Assembly: GCF_900182645.1 (NCBI RefSeq)
Contig: NZ_FXTA01000001.1
Span: forward strand, 248,001 to 312,000
Direction of reading: 5' to 3'
From: Flavobacterium resistens
Lineage (GTDB): Bacteria; Bacteroidota; Bacteroidia; Flavobacteriales; Flavobacteriaceae
DNA: 64,000 nt
A program made the translations under genes and the position numbers. A model generated the notes under the pieces. It was not told the DNA's origin. It saw nothing but the letters and a program-made list of their open reading frames with translations, and searched no databases. Below, piece by piece: positions 25,485 to 33,568 of this stretch. Within the stretch, counting starts at the first letter, position 1. Every line of letters starts with the position of its first letter.

Positions 25485-26477
25485 TCATACTTCTTTTCGT
25501 CGAGCCATACCTTGAGCGATGATACTAGCGGCAATCAATTGCAAGGCATGGTAAAGCATGAGCGGCAACAATACGATGCCGGTGATAGTACTGTGCTGAA
25601 AAAGTACTTTTGACATAACGGTGCCGTGTACCAATGACTTTTTAGATCCGCAGAATAAAACAGTAATACGGTCTTCATCTGAAAAACCAAGCAGGCGGCT
25701 GAGTAGTCCGACACAAAAGAATACGGCAAAAAACAATGCCATCATCCCTGCAGCGAGTCCAGCAAGTTCAAGGGCGCTGAAACCTTCAAAAAGATGTTCG
25801 GAAAATGACTTGCAAAACGACGTGTAAATAATCGTTAGAATAACTGCCTGATCGAAATATTTGAGCTGTTTTTTGTATTTTTCGGCAATGGCGCCGAAGC
25901 GGGAATTGAGGCTTATGCCAATAATGACAGGTAGTAAAACTTGCAGAATCAACTTTATGACGATTTGAGTAACATCGAAATCGCCTGTCGCAGAAGCTAT
26001 AAACAGCCCAACCCAGAGCGGCGTAACCACTACTCCTATCAAACTGGAAATACTCGCATTGAAAATGGCTGCCGGAATGTTTCCCTTGGCGATGGAAACC
26101 ATGACCACCGAAGAGGAAACTGTGGACGGCAATGCGGCCAAAAAAAATACACCCAGCCAAAGCAGCTCGAAGCCGTTATTAACAAACAAAGGGCGAAATG
26201 CCAAAACAATGAGCGGAAAAAATAAAAAGGTTGTCAACTGGACGATAATGTGCATTTTCCAGTTGGAAAGTCCGGCTTTTAGTTTCTCAACACTCAGTCG
26301 CATGCCATAAAACAAAAAAATAAAGGAAACGCCAACATTAGCAATCTCTTCCAGCGAAACAGGTTCTTTGACCATGCCTGGCTTTGGCAAAAAATAAGCC
26401 ATCAGAATCATGGTGGCTATCATTAACAGGAAACCGTCGAAACCTGCTTTTTTTAATACTTCTAATAATTTCTTCAA
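25485..26477 (-). CDS. YfeH-like bile-acid:sodium symporter family transporter
   Basis: 330 aa with about ten membrane helices, e.g. 'GFLLMIATMILMAYFLPKPG', 'VGVSFIFLFYGMRLSVEKL', 'LPSTVSSSVVMVSIAKGNIP' and 'LFCGSKKSLVHGTVMSKVLF', the latter two characteristic of the SBF-like/YfeH branch. The substrate is unknown. The chosen start is TTG at 26477 because it gives the family's N-terminus; the next Met lies inside helix one. The gene is visibly richer in G and C than its neighbours (runs such as GGCGCCGAAGCGGGAATTGA), suggesting recent acquisition. It follows mesD by 58 bases on the same strand, so it might carry a methionine-related substrate (inference). Confidence 0.85.
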   Translation of the reverse strand: MKKLLEVLKKAGFDGFLLMIATMILMAYFLPKPGMVKEPVSLEEIANVGVSFIFLFYGMRLSVEKLKAGLSNWKMHIIVQLTTFLFFPLIVLAFRPLFVNNGFELLWLGVFFLAALPSTVSSSVVMVSIAKGNIPAAIFNASISSLIGVVVTPLWVGLFIASATGDFDVTQIVIKLILQVLLPVIIGISLNSRFGAIAEKYKKQLKYFDQAVILTIIYTSFCKSFSEHLFEGFSALELAGLAAGMMALFFAVFFCVGLLSRLLGFSDEDRITVLFCGSKKSLVHGTVMSKVLFQHSTITGIVLLPLMLYHALQLIAASIIAQGMARRKEV

Positions 26478-26535
26478 TGTGTTTTAAATATTATTCCTCC
26501 GTGGAGGCACGGACTCTATTATTAATATATTGAGA

Positions 26536-27567
26536 CTAAACCCCAAGTTCTTTACGTATAATTTCTGCTCCTGCGCTTAAAGCACTTAACTTGCCTCTAG
26601 CTATGTTTCGAGATAGCGGGGCCATACCGCAGTTTGTAGAAGGGTAAAGATTTTCGGCATCTACAAACTCAAGAGCTTTACGCAGGGTAGCAGCTACTTC
26701 TTCTGGTGTTTCGATAGTGTTGGTTGCTACATCAATGGCACCGACCATTACTTTTTTACCGCGAACAAGTTCCATTAAATTTAAAGGCACATTGGAGTTG
26801 TGACATTCTAAAGAAACCACATCAATTTTAGATTTTTGAATTTTCGGAAAAATTTCTTCGTATTGTCGCCACTCAGAGCCTAATGTCTTTTTCCAATCAG
26901 TATTTGCCTGTATTCCATAACCATAGCAAATATGAACCGCAGTTTGGCAGTGTAAACCTTCAATAGCTCTTTCTAATGCTGCCATTCCCCAATCATTTAC
27001 TTCATCAAAGAACACATTAAATGCAGGTTCATCAAACTGGATAATATCTACTCCTGCGTCTTGAAGTTCTCTTGCTTCTTCATTGAGTGCTTTCGCAAAT
27101 TCCCAAGCCAATTTTTCACGGCTTTTATAATGGTCGTCGTACAAGGTGTCTACCATTGTCAGCGGGCCTGGCAATGCCCATTTTATAGGCTTGTTAGTCT
27201 GTTTACGTAAAAATTTAGCATCTTCAACAAAAACTGCTTTTTGACGTGCAACTTCACCTACAACCACTGGAACACTCGCGTCATAACGGTTACGGATTTT
27301 TACTGTTTTACGATTTTCAAAATCTACACCGCTTAAATGCTCGATAAAAGTCGTTACAAAATGCTGACGTGTCTGCTCGCCATCACAAATGATATCTAGA
27401 TCTGCCAATTGTTGTTCTTGCAGAGAAATGCGCAACGCATCTTGTTTTCCCTCAAGCAGATGATCGCCTTCTAATTTCCATGGTGACCAAAGTTTTTCAG
27501 GTGGTGCAAGCCAAACAGGTTTGGGTAAACTTCCAACAATAGAGGTGGGTAATAATAATTTTTTCAT
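26536..27567 (-). CDS. mesD: Core methionine synthase MesD (MetE C-terminal-like)
   Basis: 343 aa, about half of MetE: only the catalytic barrel is present, without the folate-binding N-terminal half. The zinc ligands expected from MetE are visible: His and Cys in 'AVHICYGYG', Glu in 'VVSLECHNS', Cys in 'STNCGMAPLSR'. The N-terminus 'LLPTSIVGSLPKPVWL' is typical of core-MetE proteins. Known biology: the MesD family methylates homocysteine without folate and needs MesX (DUF1852) and oxygen. The mesX gene is immediately upstream (31 bases), which is why I choose MesD over MesA-C. The actual methyl donor is not known to me. Confidence 0.88.
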   Translation of the reverse strand: MKKLLLPTSIVGSLPKPVWLAPPEKLWSPWKLEGDHLLEGKQDALRISLQEQQLADLDIICDGEQTRQHFVTTFIEHLSGVDFENRKTVKIRNRYDASVPVVVGEVARQKAVFVEDAKFLRKQTNKPIKWALPGPLTMVDTLYDDHYKSREKLAWEFAKALNEEARELQDAGVDIIQFDEPAFNVFFDEVNDWGMAALERAIEGLHCQTAVHICYGYGIQANTDWKKTLGSEWRQYEEIFPKIQKSKIDVVSLECHNSNVPLNLMELVRGKKVMVGAIDVATNTIETPEEVAATLRKALEFVDAENLYPSTNCGMAPLSRNIARGKLSALSAGAEIIRKELGV

Positions 27568-27598
27568 AAGAGTATAAATTTAATGCGTTGTAAATCAA

Positions 27599-28651
27599 TT
27601 AAAGGGTAAAATTAGCAGACCATTGTTCCAGGAGACTTTTGTAAGGCTTAATAAAATGCTCTTCTGCATATTTACCTTGTTCAACAGCCAATCGGCTGCG
27701 CTCTTCGCGATCATAATCCACGCGAGTCAGTGAATAATCTTCGTGTTTAAGACTAGGTTGATAGATTTTTCCAGCCACTGAATTTGCATTGTAAATTTCA
27801 GGGCGATAAATCTTCTGGAAAGTCTCCATCGTACTAATTGAGCTGATTAATCCAAGATCAGTATAATCAGCAAGCAGATCTCCGGAATGATAAAAAGCCA
27901 TCGGTGCCACACTATTTTGGGGCATAAAAAAACGAACTTTTAAGCCCATTTTAGAGAAATATTCATCAGTGATAGAATACTGATCCTGCAGATATTCAAA
28001 ACCCAGAACCGGATGCTGATACTCAGTGCGGGTATAAGTTTTGTTGCTCGATACACTTAGACAAATGATCGGCGACATCTTAAAGTGCTCTTTATAAGTG
28101 GCTGAACTCACAAAGCACTTATAAAGTTTTCCGTGCAAATCACCAAAATTTTCAGGAATAGAAAAAGTAGATTTATTTTTATTGTGCTCGATCAATAAAA
28201 TACTGAAGTCATAATCCCGAACATAAGAAGAATAATTATTTCCGGCAACACCTTCGATTTGCTGGCCAGTCTTACGGTCAATAATATTTGTTTTTAAAAC
28301 TTCAATCATCGGTAGATCGTTACTACCATTCTTATCATCAATACTCATTGTTACTGTGAGGATTTCAAGTTCCACATGGTAACGATCCGCCTTTGGATTA
28401 TCCAAATGAGCCAATGCATTGAATCGATTGTTAATCATATTTAAGGCATTGCGTAAGTTTTGCTCGCGATTAGCTCCTCTAGCCAAGTTGGCAAAATTGG
28501 TTGTCAAACGCGTTTTACTTGAGGGGTGATAATTTTCATCTAAACACGTGCTTTTTAGCGTGAATACAAAATCATTATTGATAGTATTCTCGTTATTTTC
28601 AATATCCTGCTTTTCGCTTATTCTTAAATCTTCTTGTATGTTCGCTTTCAT
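27599..28651 (-). CDS. mesX: DUF1852 putative oxygenase MesX
   Basis: About 350 aa from ATG 28651. DUF1852 text: 'FVFTLKSTCLDENYHPSSKT', 'RLTTNFANLARGANREQNLR', 'NALNMINNRFNALAHLDNP', 'DRYHVELEILTVTMSIDDK'. No signal peptide; cytoplasmic. DUF1852/MesX is the partner required for methionine synthesis by MesD and has been proposed to be an oxygenase. An in-frame TTG at 28684 would add 11 residues ('MQGKKTKPCHQ') but lacks support. It leads the run mesX-mesD-transporter. The ~270 bases to the divergent nitroreductase hold no riboswitch I recognise. Confidence 0.88.
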   Translation of the reverse strand: MKANIQEDLRISEKQDIENNENTINNDFVFTLKSTCLDENYHPSSKTRLTTNFANLARGANREQNLRNALNMINNRFNALAHLDNPKADRYHVELEILTVTMSIDDKNGSNDLPMIEVLKTNIIDRKTGQQIEGVAGNNYSSYVRDYDFSILLIEHNKNKSTFSIPENFGDLHGKLYKCFVSSATYKEHFKMSPIICLSVSSNKTYTRTEYQHPVLGFEYLQDQYSITDEYFSKMGLKVRFFMPQNSVAPMAFYHSGDLLADYTDLGLISSISTMETFQKIYRPEIYNANSVAGKIYQPSLKHEDYSLTRVDYDREERSRLAVEQGKYAEEHFIKPYKSLLEQWSANFTL

Positions 28652-28887
28652 CTGATGACAAGGTTTAGTTTTTTTACCCTGCAAATTTTAAAACAAAAGA
28701 TTTAATATCCTATTAAACTAAAAAATACAGTTAATCATTCTTTTTTAATATACTTTTAAAGATTATTAATCTTTTTACAAATAAAATATTGAAAGAAAAC
28801 AGATAATTATTCTTTGGAGAGCTAGGACATGACCCATTTGAAATTTCCCATAGCAATTCAGGCCTCGAAAAACAAAACAAATAAATT

Positions 28888-28895
28888 TATATTTG
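28888..28895 (+). promoter_or_regulatory. -7 promoter element of the nitroreductase gene
   Basis: TATATTTG is an exact TAnnTTTG match 25 bases before ATG 28920 and overlaps an in-frame TTG at 28893, so it excludes that longer start. Confidence 0.6.
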
Positions 28896-28919
28896 CCAAA
28901 ATTTAAGATAGACATAGCA

Positions 28920-29549
28920 ATGAATTTGATAGAAAATTTAAAATGGCGCTACGCCACAAAAGCTTACACTAACATTAAAGTTACAGAAGAGAAGGTCGAT
29001 CAGATCTTAGAGGCTATAAATCTCTCAGCATCTTCTTGTGGTCTGCAATCTTACCGTGTTTTTGTCGTAAGCAATCCAGAAATCCAAAAAAAATTAGGCG
29101 CTGATTCGTATAATGGACAAATTAGCTCTTGCTCTCATTTGTTGGTTTTTGCTGCATTCACTGACATGACTTCGACTTACATTGACGATTACATGGCAAT
29201 GACAGAAAAACAAAGAGGTCTTCATGCTGGTGCCTTATCAGGATTTAGAAATGGATTGCATTCGTATTTCAGCGCTATTAACACAGAGCAAAAAGCCGTT
29301 TGGGCGGCCAAACAGGCTTATATTGCACTAGGAACTGCACTTATTGCGGCGGCAGAATTGAAAGTGGACGCCACTCCTATCGAAGGATTTAATGCAGCCA
29401 CTATTGATGAGGTTTTGGGTTTGAAAGAAAAAGGGTTGCATTCTACAGTTATCCTCGCTTTAGGATATCGGGATTCGGAAAAAGACTATATGGCAGCTAC
29501 GAAAAAAGTTCGTTTACCTATAGATGAAATGATAACTAAAGTTTACTAA
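28920..29549 (+). CDS. NAD(P)H-dependent nitroreductase family flavoprotein
   Basis: 209 aa. Nitroreductase fold, FMN-dependent: 'LKWRYATKAYTNIKVTEEKV' (FMN phosphate-binding Arg/Lys near the N-terminus), 'SASSCGLQSYRVFVVSN' (substrate loop), 'AAKQAYIALGTALIAAAELK', 'ATPIEGFN' and the C-terminal 'LGYRDSEKDYMAATKKVRLP'. This pattern fits the NfsB/YfkO-like branch, two-electron reducers of nitro or quinone compounds. It is divergent from mesX; a reductase supplying reduced flavin to a MesX oxygenase would fit, but that is only a gene-neighbour guess. Confidence 0.9.
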   Translation: MNLIENLKWRYATKAYTNIKVTEEKVDQILEAINLSASSCGLQSYRVFVVSNPEIQKKLGADSYNGQISSCSHLLVFAAFTDMTSTYIDDYMAMTEKQRGLHAGALSGFRNGLHSYFSAINTEQKAVWAAKQAYIALGTALIAAAELKVDATPIEGFNAATIDEVLGLKEKGLHSTVILALGYRDSEKDYMAATKKVRLPIDEMITKVY

Positions 29550-29578
29550 TATTATTTAGTTTACTCCCCATAATATAC

Positions 29579-29640
29579 TCATACAAATTCACTTGAAAAC
29601 AAGCTAATTTCTTTAAATCCTACATGAAATGATTTGGAAT
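29579..29640 (+). repeat. Copy A of a ~62-bp direct repeat
   Basis: Bases here match 33445-33506 (copy B) over about 62 positions with roughly eight differences and one indel; shared cores are ATACAAA, AATTTCTTTAAATC and AAATGATTTG. The pair brackets the SDR-AraC-TetR-SDR block. In both copies a hairpin follows within ~25 bases (here 29663-29696, AATAAACG/CGTTTATT ends). No coding potential is seen in the repeat. Confidence 0.7.
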
Positions 29641-29698
29641 TTGTATCGTAGAGTCACTTTTAAATAAACGTTAAAGCATCAGTTTTAGCGTTTATTCC

Positions 29699-29815
29699 AT
29701 GTTTTTTTCACAATATTTAACCCACTTTTACTATAACTATAAAGAAGAATATAAAGATAAAATACACTTTATAACGCCCAAAGAATACTTACTGAAGAAC
29801 TTGGAAATAACTTAA
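29699..29815 (+). CDS. 38-codon ORF, possible gene remnant
   Basis: An ATG-started frame of 38 codons ending in 'KIHFITPKEYLLKNLEIT'. The ending has the look of a real protein C-terminus (it resembles tails of PIN-type toxins), so this may be a decayed gene's end rather than a functional microprotein. No ribosome-binding site is evident. It lies in the 350-base gap between the nitroreductase and SDR genes; besides the repeat and hairpin I see nothing else there except a TAAATTTG -7-like string at 29813-29820. Confidence 0.25.
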   Translation: MFFSQYLTHFYYNYKEEYKDKIHFITPKEYLLKNLEIT

Positions 29816-29900
29816 ATTTGAACACATAAATCCTGAATCTGAGCACTTTTTAAACCTTTAACTTTCTGAATTTTGACTTAAATAGTTAAATATAAAAATT

Positions 29901-30734
29901 ATGAGCAATCAAAAAGTATGGTTTGTTACAGGTGCATCAAAAGGAATGGGACTTGAAACCGTAAATGCAGTTTTAAAAAATGGCGATAAAGTTGTTGCCA
30001 CTTCCCGAAATTTAAAAGAACTAATCGATCAAATTGGAAATCAAAATGAAAATTTTCTGCCGCTTCAGGTTGATATTACAAATAATGAAGAAGTAAAAAA
30101 GGCCATTGGAACCACAATTGAAACTTTCGGAAAAATTGATGTTATAGTAAACAATGCAGGATATTATCTGGTAGGAAGTATTGAGGAAATCAGCGATGAA
30201 GAATTCCGCAAAACAATCGACGTCAATTTATTCGGAACCGTAAATGTTATCCGAAATGCAATGCCTTTTCTGCGTCAGCAAAAATCAGGACATATTCTCA
30301 ATATTGCTTCAAATATGGGATATATTGGTTATGCCAATACCGGAAGTTATAATGCTGCTAAATTTGCCGTAATTGGGCTTTCAGAAGCTTTGACACAAGA
30401 AGCAAAACCTTTCAACATTAAAGTTACGGCAATTGCTCCGGGAATGTTTCGCACGCGTTTTATGAGCGACAGCACTTTGGCGGAAGCTAAAAATAAAATA
30501 GCTGTTTACAATGTAGAACAACATGTAAATATGCTGAAAAGTTTTGACGGAAACCAGCCAGGAGATCCAACAAAACTTGCTAAAGTTTTACTTGCTCTTA
30601 CAGAATTGCCAAATCCACCTGTGCATCTTCCGTTAGGAAACGACAGTTACAATTCGATTATAGAACAACGAAAAAATGAAGCACAGGAAATGGAAACCTG
30701 GCAGCATCTCTCCTTCTCTACTAATTTCGATTAA
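29901..30734 (+). CDS. SDR family oxidoreductase
   Basis: 277 aa classical short-chain dehydrogenase. Cofactor motif TGxxxGxG as 'VTGASKGMGLETVNA', 'NNAG' as 'VNNAGYYLVGS', active-site Ser region 'ILNIASNMGYIGY', and catalytic YxxxK as 'YNAAKFAV'. 'TSRN' after strand two suggests NADP preference. Substrate unknown. An AraC-type regulator gene follows 17 bases later on the same strand and probably controls it. Confidence 0.93.
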   Translation: MSNQKVWFVTGASKGMGLETVNAVLKNGDKVVATSRNLKELIDQIGNQNENFLPLQVDITNNEEVKKAIGTTIETFGKIDVIVNNAGYYLVGSIEEISDEEFRKTIDVNLFGTVNVIRNAMPFLRQQKSGHILNIASNMGYIGYANTGSYNAAKFAVIGLSEALTQEAKPFNIKVTAIAPGMFRTRFMSDSTLAEAKNKIAVYNVEQHVNMLKSFDGNQPGDPTKLAKVLLALTELPNPPVHLPLGNDSYNSIIEQRKNEAQEMETWQHLSFSTNFD

Positions 30735-30751
30735 TTTGTAAATTTGTTGAA

Positions 30752-31666
30752 ATGAAAAACTCAGTCCCGCATAAAATCAAAACGATTTCAGAACTGCATC
30801 AGTTATTTGCACTTCCAAAACCAGATCACCCTTTGGTTAGTGTAATTGATTTTGCTTTATTGAGTTACAAACACGCTGATATCTGGAAACATTTTACGAA
30901 TGATTTTTACTGTATTACCATAAAAAAAGGCATTAACGGAAAGTTTAAATACGGTCAGCGCGATTATGATTTTGATGAAGGAATGATGACCTTGACAAAA
31001 CCAGATCAGGTATTTTCGGTTACGCAGACCAATGACAATCCGGTTACAGGCTATATTCTGGTTTTTAAAACTGATTTAATTCGAAATTATCCTTTAGGAA
31101 AAACGATTCAGAACTATGGCTTTTTTTCTTATTCGATTGCAGAAGCATTACATCTTTCTGATAAGGAAGATGTAATTATTTCCGGTCTTCTAAAACAAAT
31201 GCAGGACGAACTAAAAAATAATATCGATCATTACAGTCAGGATTTAATTGTTTCGCATCTGGATTTACTTCTTAATTATATTAATCGATTCTACGGCCGT
31301 CAATTCATTACCAGAAAAACTTCAAATCATGATTTATTAAGTAAGTTAGAACAAACTCTATTAGATTATTTTGAGAATGAAAGCGGGACTCTAAAAGGAC
31401 TTCCAACCGTTCAATATTTATCGCAGGAACTCCATATTTCTGCCAATTATTTAAGTGATTTACTCCGAAATATTACGGGTTTAAATACGCAGCAATACAT
31501 TCATAATCATATAATTGAAAAATCAAAACAATTACTCGCTTCTTCAAATTTAAGTGTAAACGAAATTGCTTATTCATTGGGTTTTGAATATGCTCAATCT
31601 TTTAGCAAACTCTTCAAAAAGAAAACCAATTTAACCCCTTTACAATTCAGGCAATCTTTTAACTAA
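30752..31666 (+). CDS. AraC family transcriptional regulator
   Basis: 304 aa. An N-terminal cupin-like sensing region ('YGQRDYDFDEGMMTLTKPDQ') is followed by the C-terminal double HTH (~200-300): 'TVQYLSQELHISANYLSDLL', 'GLNTQQYIHNHIIEKSKQLL', 'VNEIAYSLGFEYAQSFSKLF', 'TNLTPLQFR'. These are the canonical two AraC helix-turn-helix units. Co-oriented with the SDR gene upstream, an arrangement common for self-contained oxidoreductase/regulator pairs. Confidence 0.93.
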   Translation: MKNSVPHKIKTISELHQLFALPKPDHPLVSVIDFALLSYKHADIWKHFTNDFYCITIKKGINGKFKYGQRDYDFDEGMMTLTKPDQVFSVTQTNDNPVTGYILVFKTDLIRNYPLGKTIQNYGFFSYSIAEALHLSDKEDVIISGLLKQMQDELKNNIDHYSQDLIVSHLDLLLNYINRFYGRQFITRKTSNHDLLSKLEQTLLDYFENESGTLKGLPTVQYLSQELHISANYLSDLLRNITGLNTQQYIHNHIIEKSKQLLASSNLSVNEIAYSLGFEYAQSFSKLFKKKTNLTPLQFRQSFN

Positions 31667-31688
31667 AGAAAGAAAAAATGCTTTAAAA

Positions 31689-31734
31689 TTTGGAGTAAAC
31701 TTATTTTTTATATAATTTTGTATCGTTCATTACA
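31689..31734 (+). promoter_or_regulatory. tetR promoter with TGTA-N8-TACA operator
   Basis: TTTG (31689-31692), 20 bp, TAATTTTG (31713-31720) form the promoter. TGTATCGTTCATTACA at 31719-31734 begins within the -7 element and covers the start of transcription. Its near-twin sits before the SDR gene at 32382, so it is the likely operator of the TetR protein encoded between them. Confidence 0.65.
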
Positions 31735-31749
31735 AAATAAAAATCAACA

Positions 31750-32331
31750 ATGAGAGGAAGACCAACCATCTACGAAGACGCTAATATTGTAAAAAAAGCA
31801 CAGGAAGTTTTTTGGCAGAAAGGATACAGCGCCACTTCATTGAGTGATTTGCAAAAAGCCACCGGAGCCGGAGCCGGAAGTTTCTATAATACTTTTAAAG
31901 GTGGTAAAAAAGAGGTTTTCCAAAAAGCAATTGAAGAACGACGATTGGCTTTTGATGCCTTTAAAATTGAACTAAGCAAAAGCGAATCTCCACTAGAATT
32001 GATTAAAGATTTTTTTAGAAGTATCGCTTCCGCGGAGGAAAACGAACATCTTAAAGGCTGTATTATTGCCAATACAGTTGTAGAAATGACCTTTATAGAT
32101 GAAAATCTGGAAGCTAATGCTGTTCAGATTTTAAAAGAAGTGGAACAAATGTTTACTGAAGCCATTAAAAATGAACAAACAATAGGAAACTTAAAAACGC
32201 AAACAGATCCTGAAATACTAGGCAGATATTTAATAACATTTTGGTGCGGACTCAATACACTGCGAAGAATGTATCCTGACAAAAATATCTTAAAAAAACA
32301 AATCGAAATGCAATTAGCTGTTATCAGCTAA
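31750..32331 (+). CDS. TetR/AcrR family repressor
   Basis: 193 aa. The N-terminal HTH is standard: 'RGRPTIYEDANIVKKAQEVF', 'QKGYSATSLSDLQKATGAGA', 'GSFYNTFKGGKKEVFQKAIE'. The C-terminal ligand domain ('GCIIANTVVEMTFIDENLEA') is of the TetR_C family seen with DUF/SDR partners. It very likely represses its own gene and the SDR downstream through the shared 16-bp operator. Confidence 0.93.
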   Translation: MRGRPTIYEDANIVKKAQEVFWQKGYSATSLSDLQKATGAGAGSFYNTFKGGKKEVFQKAIEERRLAFDAFKIELSKSESPLELIKDFFRSIASAEENEHLKGCIIANTVVEMTFIDENLEANAVQILKEVEQMFTEAIKNEQTIGNLKTQTDPEILGRYLITFWCGLNTLRRMYPDKNILKKQIEMQLAVIS

Positions 32332-32341
32332 TTTTTTTGAT

Positions 32342-32363
32342 TATTTATGTATCAATCATTACA
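32342..32363 (+). promoter_or_regulatory. SDR promoter with second TetR operator
   Basis: TATTTATG (32342-32349, one mismatch to TAnnTTTG) overlaps TGTATCAATCATTACA (32348-32363), which matches the tetR operator at 14 of 16 positions and has the same offset from the -7 element. Confidence 0.65.
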
Positions 32364-32381
32364 AAAATAAAACAATAAAAA

Positions 32382-33173
32382 ATGAATTTAAAATTAGAAG
32401 GAAAAAGAGCTTTTATAAGCGGTTCTACACAAGGCATTGGTTTTGCAATTGCGAAACAATTACTAAATGAAAAAGCAGAAGTCATTATTAACGGGAGAAA
32501 TGAAGAAAAAACCAATCTGTCTGTTCAAAAACTAAAAGATGAATTTCCTCAAGCTATAATTTCAGGAATTGTATGTGATTTTGGAAATAAAGAAGAAGTA
32601 AACGAATTACTAAATCAATTAAACGGTATTGATATTTTAATAAATAATGTTGGAGTTTTCGAATTAAAAGATTTTGAATCAATCGAAGACGAAGACTGGC
32701 ATCGAATTTTTGATATCAATGTAATGAGTAGTATCAAACTTTCTAAGAAACTTTTACCACAAATGCTTCAGAAAAAATCAGGAAGAATTATTTTCATTAG
32801 CAGTGAATCGGGCGTGAATATTCCGGCAAACATGATTCATTACGGAATGACGAAAGCGGCTATGATGGCCGTTAGCAATGGTTTATCCAAACTAACTTTA
32901 GGAACTGAAATTACTGTTAATACTATTTTAGGCGGTCCAACTTATTCTGATGGAGTTGCCTCGACAATCGAACATATTGCTTCTTTACAAAACATAGAAA
33001 TCGAGCAAATGAAGAGCGTCATTATACAGCAAACCAATCCGCATTCTTTATTACAGCGTTTTATAGATCCTACAGAAATTGCTTCTTTGGTCGCTTATTT
33101 ATCAAGCCCATTATCAATTGCTACAAACGGCGCGTGCCTTCGAGCGGATGGTGGTACCTTAAAAACGATTTAA
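32382..33173 (+). CDS. SDR family oxidoreductase under TetR control
   Basis: 263 aa. 'AFISGSTQGIGFAIAKQLL' (TGxxxGIG-type cofactor loop, Ser in place of the usual Thr), 'INGRNEEKT', 'LINNVGVFEL' (NNxG with Val), catalytic Ser in 'IIFISSESGVNIP' and YxxxK in 'HYGMTKAAMM', and an FabG-like end 'ATNGACLRADGGTLKTI'. Likely an NADP-linked ketoreductase of unknown substrate. Confidence 0.92.
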   Translation: MNLKLEGKRAFISGSTQGIGFAIAKQLLNEKAEVIINGRNEEKTNLSVQKLKDEFPQAIISGIVCDFGNKEEVNELLNQLNGIDILINNVGVFELKDFESIEDEDWHRIFDINVMSSIKLSKKLLPQMLQKKSGRIIFISSESGVNIPANMIHYGMTKAAMMAVSNGLSKLTLGTEITVNTILGGPTYSDGVASTIEHIASLQNIEIEQMKSVIIQQTNPHSLLQRFIDPTEIASLVAYLSSPLSIATNGACLRADGGTLKTI

Positions 33174-33444
33174 ATTATAGAAGCGGCTGATAACTTTTTT
33201 TGTCACAAAAATTCAAGGTTGTTACTTCCCAGAATCTATCATTGATAATTTTTGATGTGAATATTTTCAGATTAATAACTCAAATTTATTTATAGAAATT
33301 GATTCTAAATATTCAAAAATTATTAGAAAAATTTACACACAAATATTATTATAGAAATCATATTTTTCGTTTAATTAACGACTTTTAACATTTACCTCCT
33401 ACGATACATGCAAACCGCTTAAAAATGAAAATTTAAAATAATTA

Positions 33445-33506
33445 TCATACAAAATTCATTTGAAAATAAGCCAATTTCTTTAAATCATGCATAAAATGAT
33501 TTGTGA
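33445..33506 (+). repeat. Copy B of the ~62-bp direct repeat
   Basis: Matches copy A (29579-29640). See that entry; the terminator-like hairpin starts 26 bases after the end of this copy. Confidence 0.7.
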
Positions 33507-33531
33507 ATTGTGAACTAAACTTAATTAAAGC

Positions 33532-33568
33532 AAAAAGGTGCCAATTGTCTTCAATTGGCACCTTTTTT
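33532..33568. terminator. Bidirectional terminator-like hairpin
   Basis: Stem GGTGCCAATTG/CAATTGGCACC (33537-33547 and 33552-33562), loop TCTT, preceded by five A and followed by six T. It is ~360 bases after the SDR stop and ~480 bases from the convergent receptor gene's stop, which is unusually far from both. Confidence 0.75.

Noticed and set aside
25535..26310. Several overlapping frames opposite or out of phase with the YfeH-like transporter
   Set aside because: They arise from the locally high GC content, which lowers stop frequency; none resembles a protein.
28652..28919. Riboswitch (SAM or cobalamin) upstream of mesX
   Set aside because: The leader is short and very AT-rich with none of the conserved cores I know for these classes.
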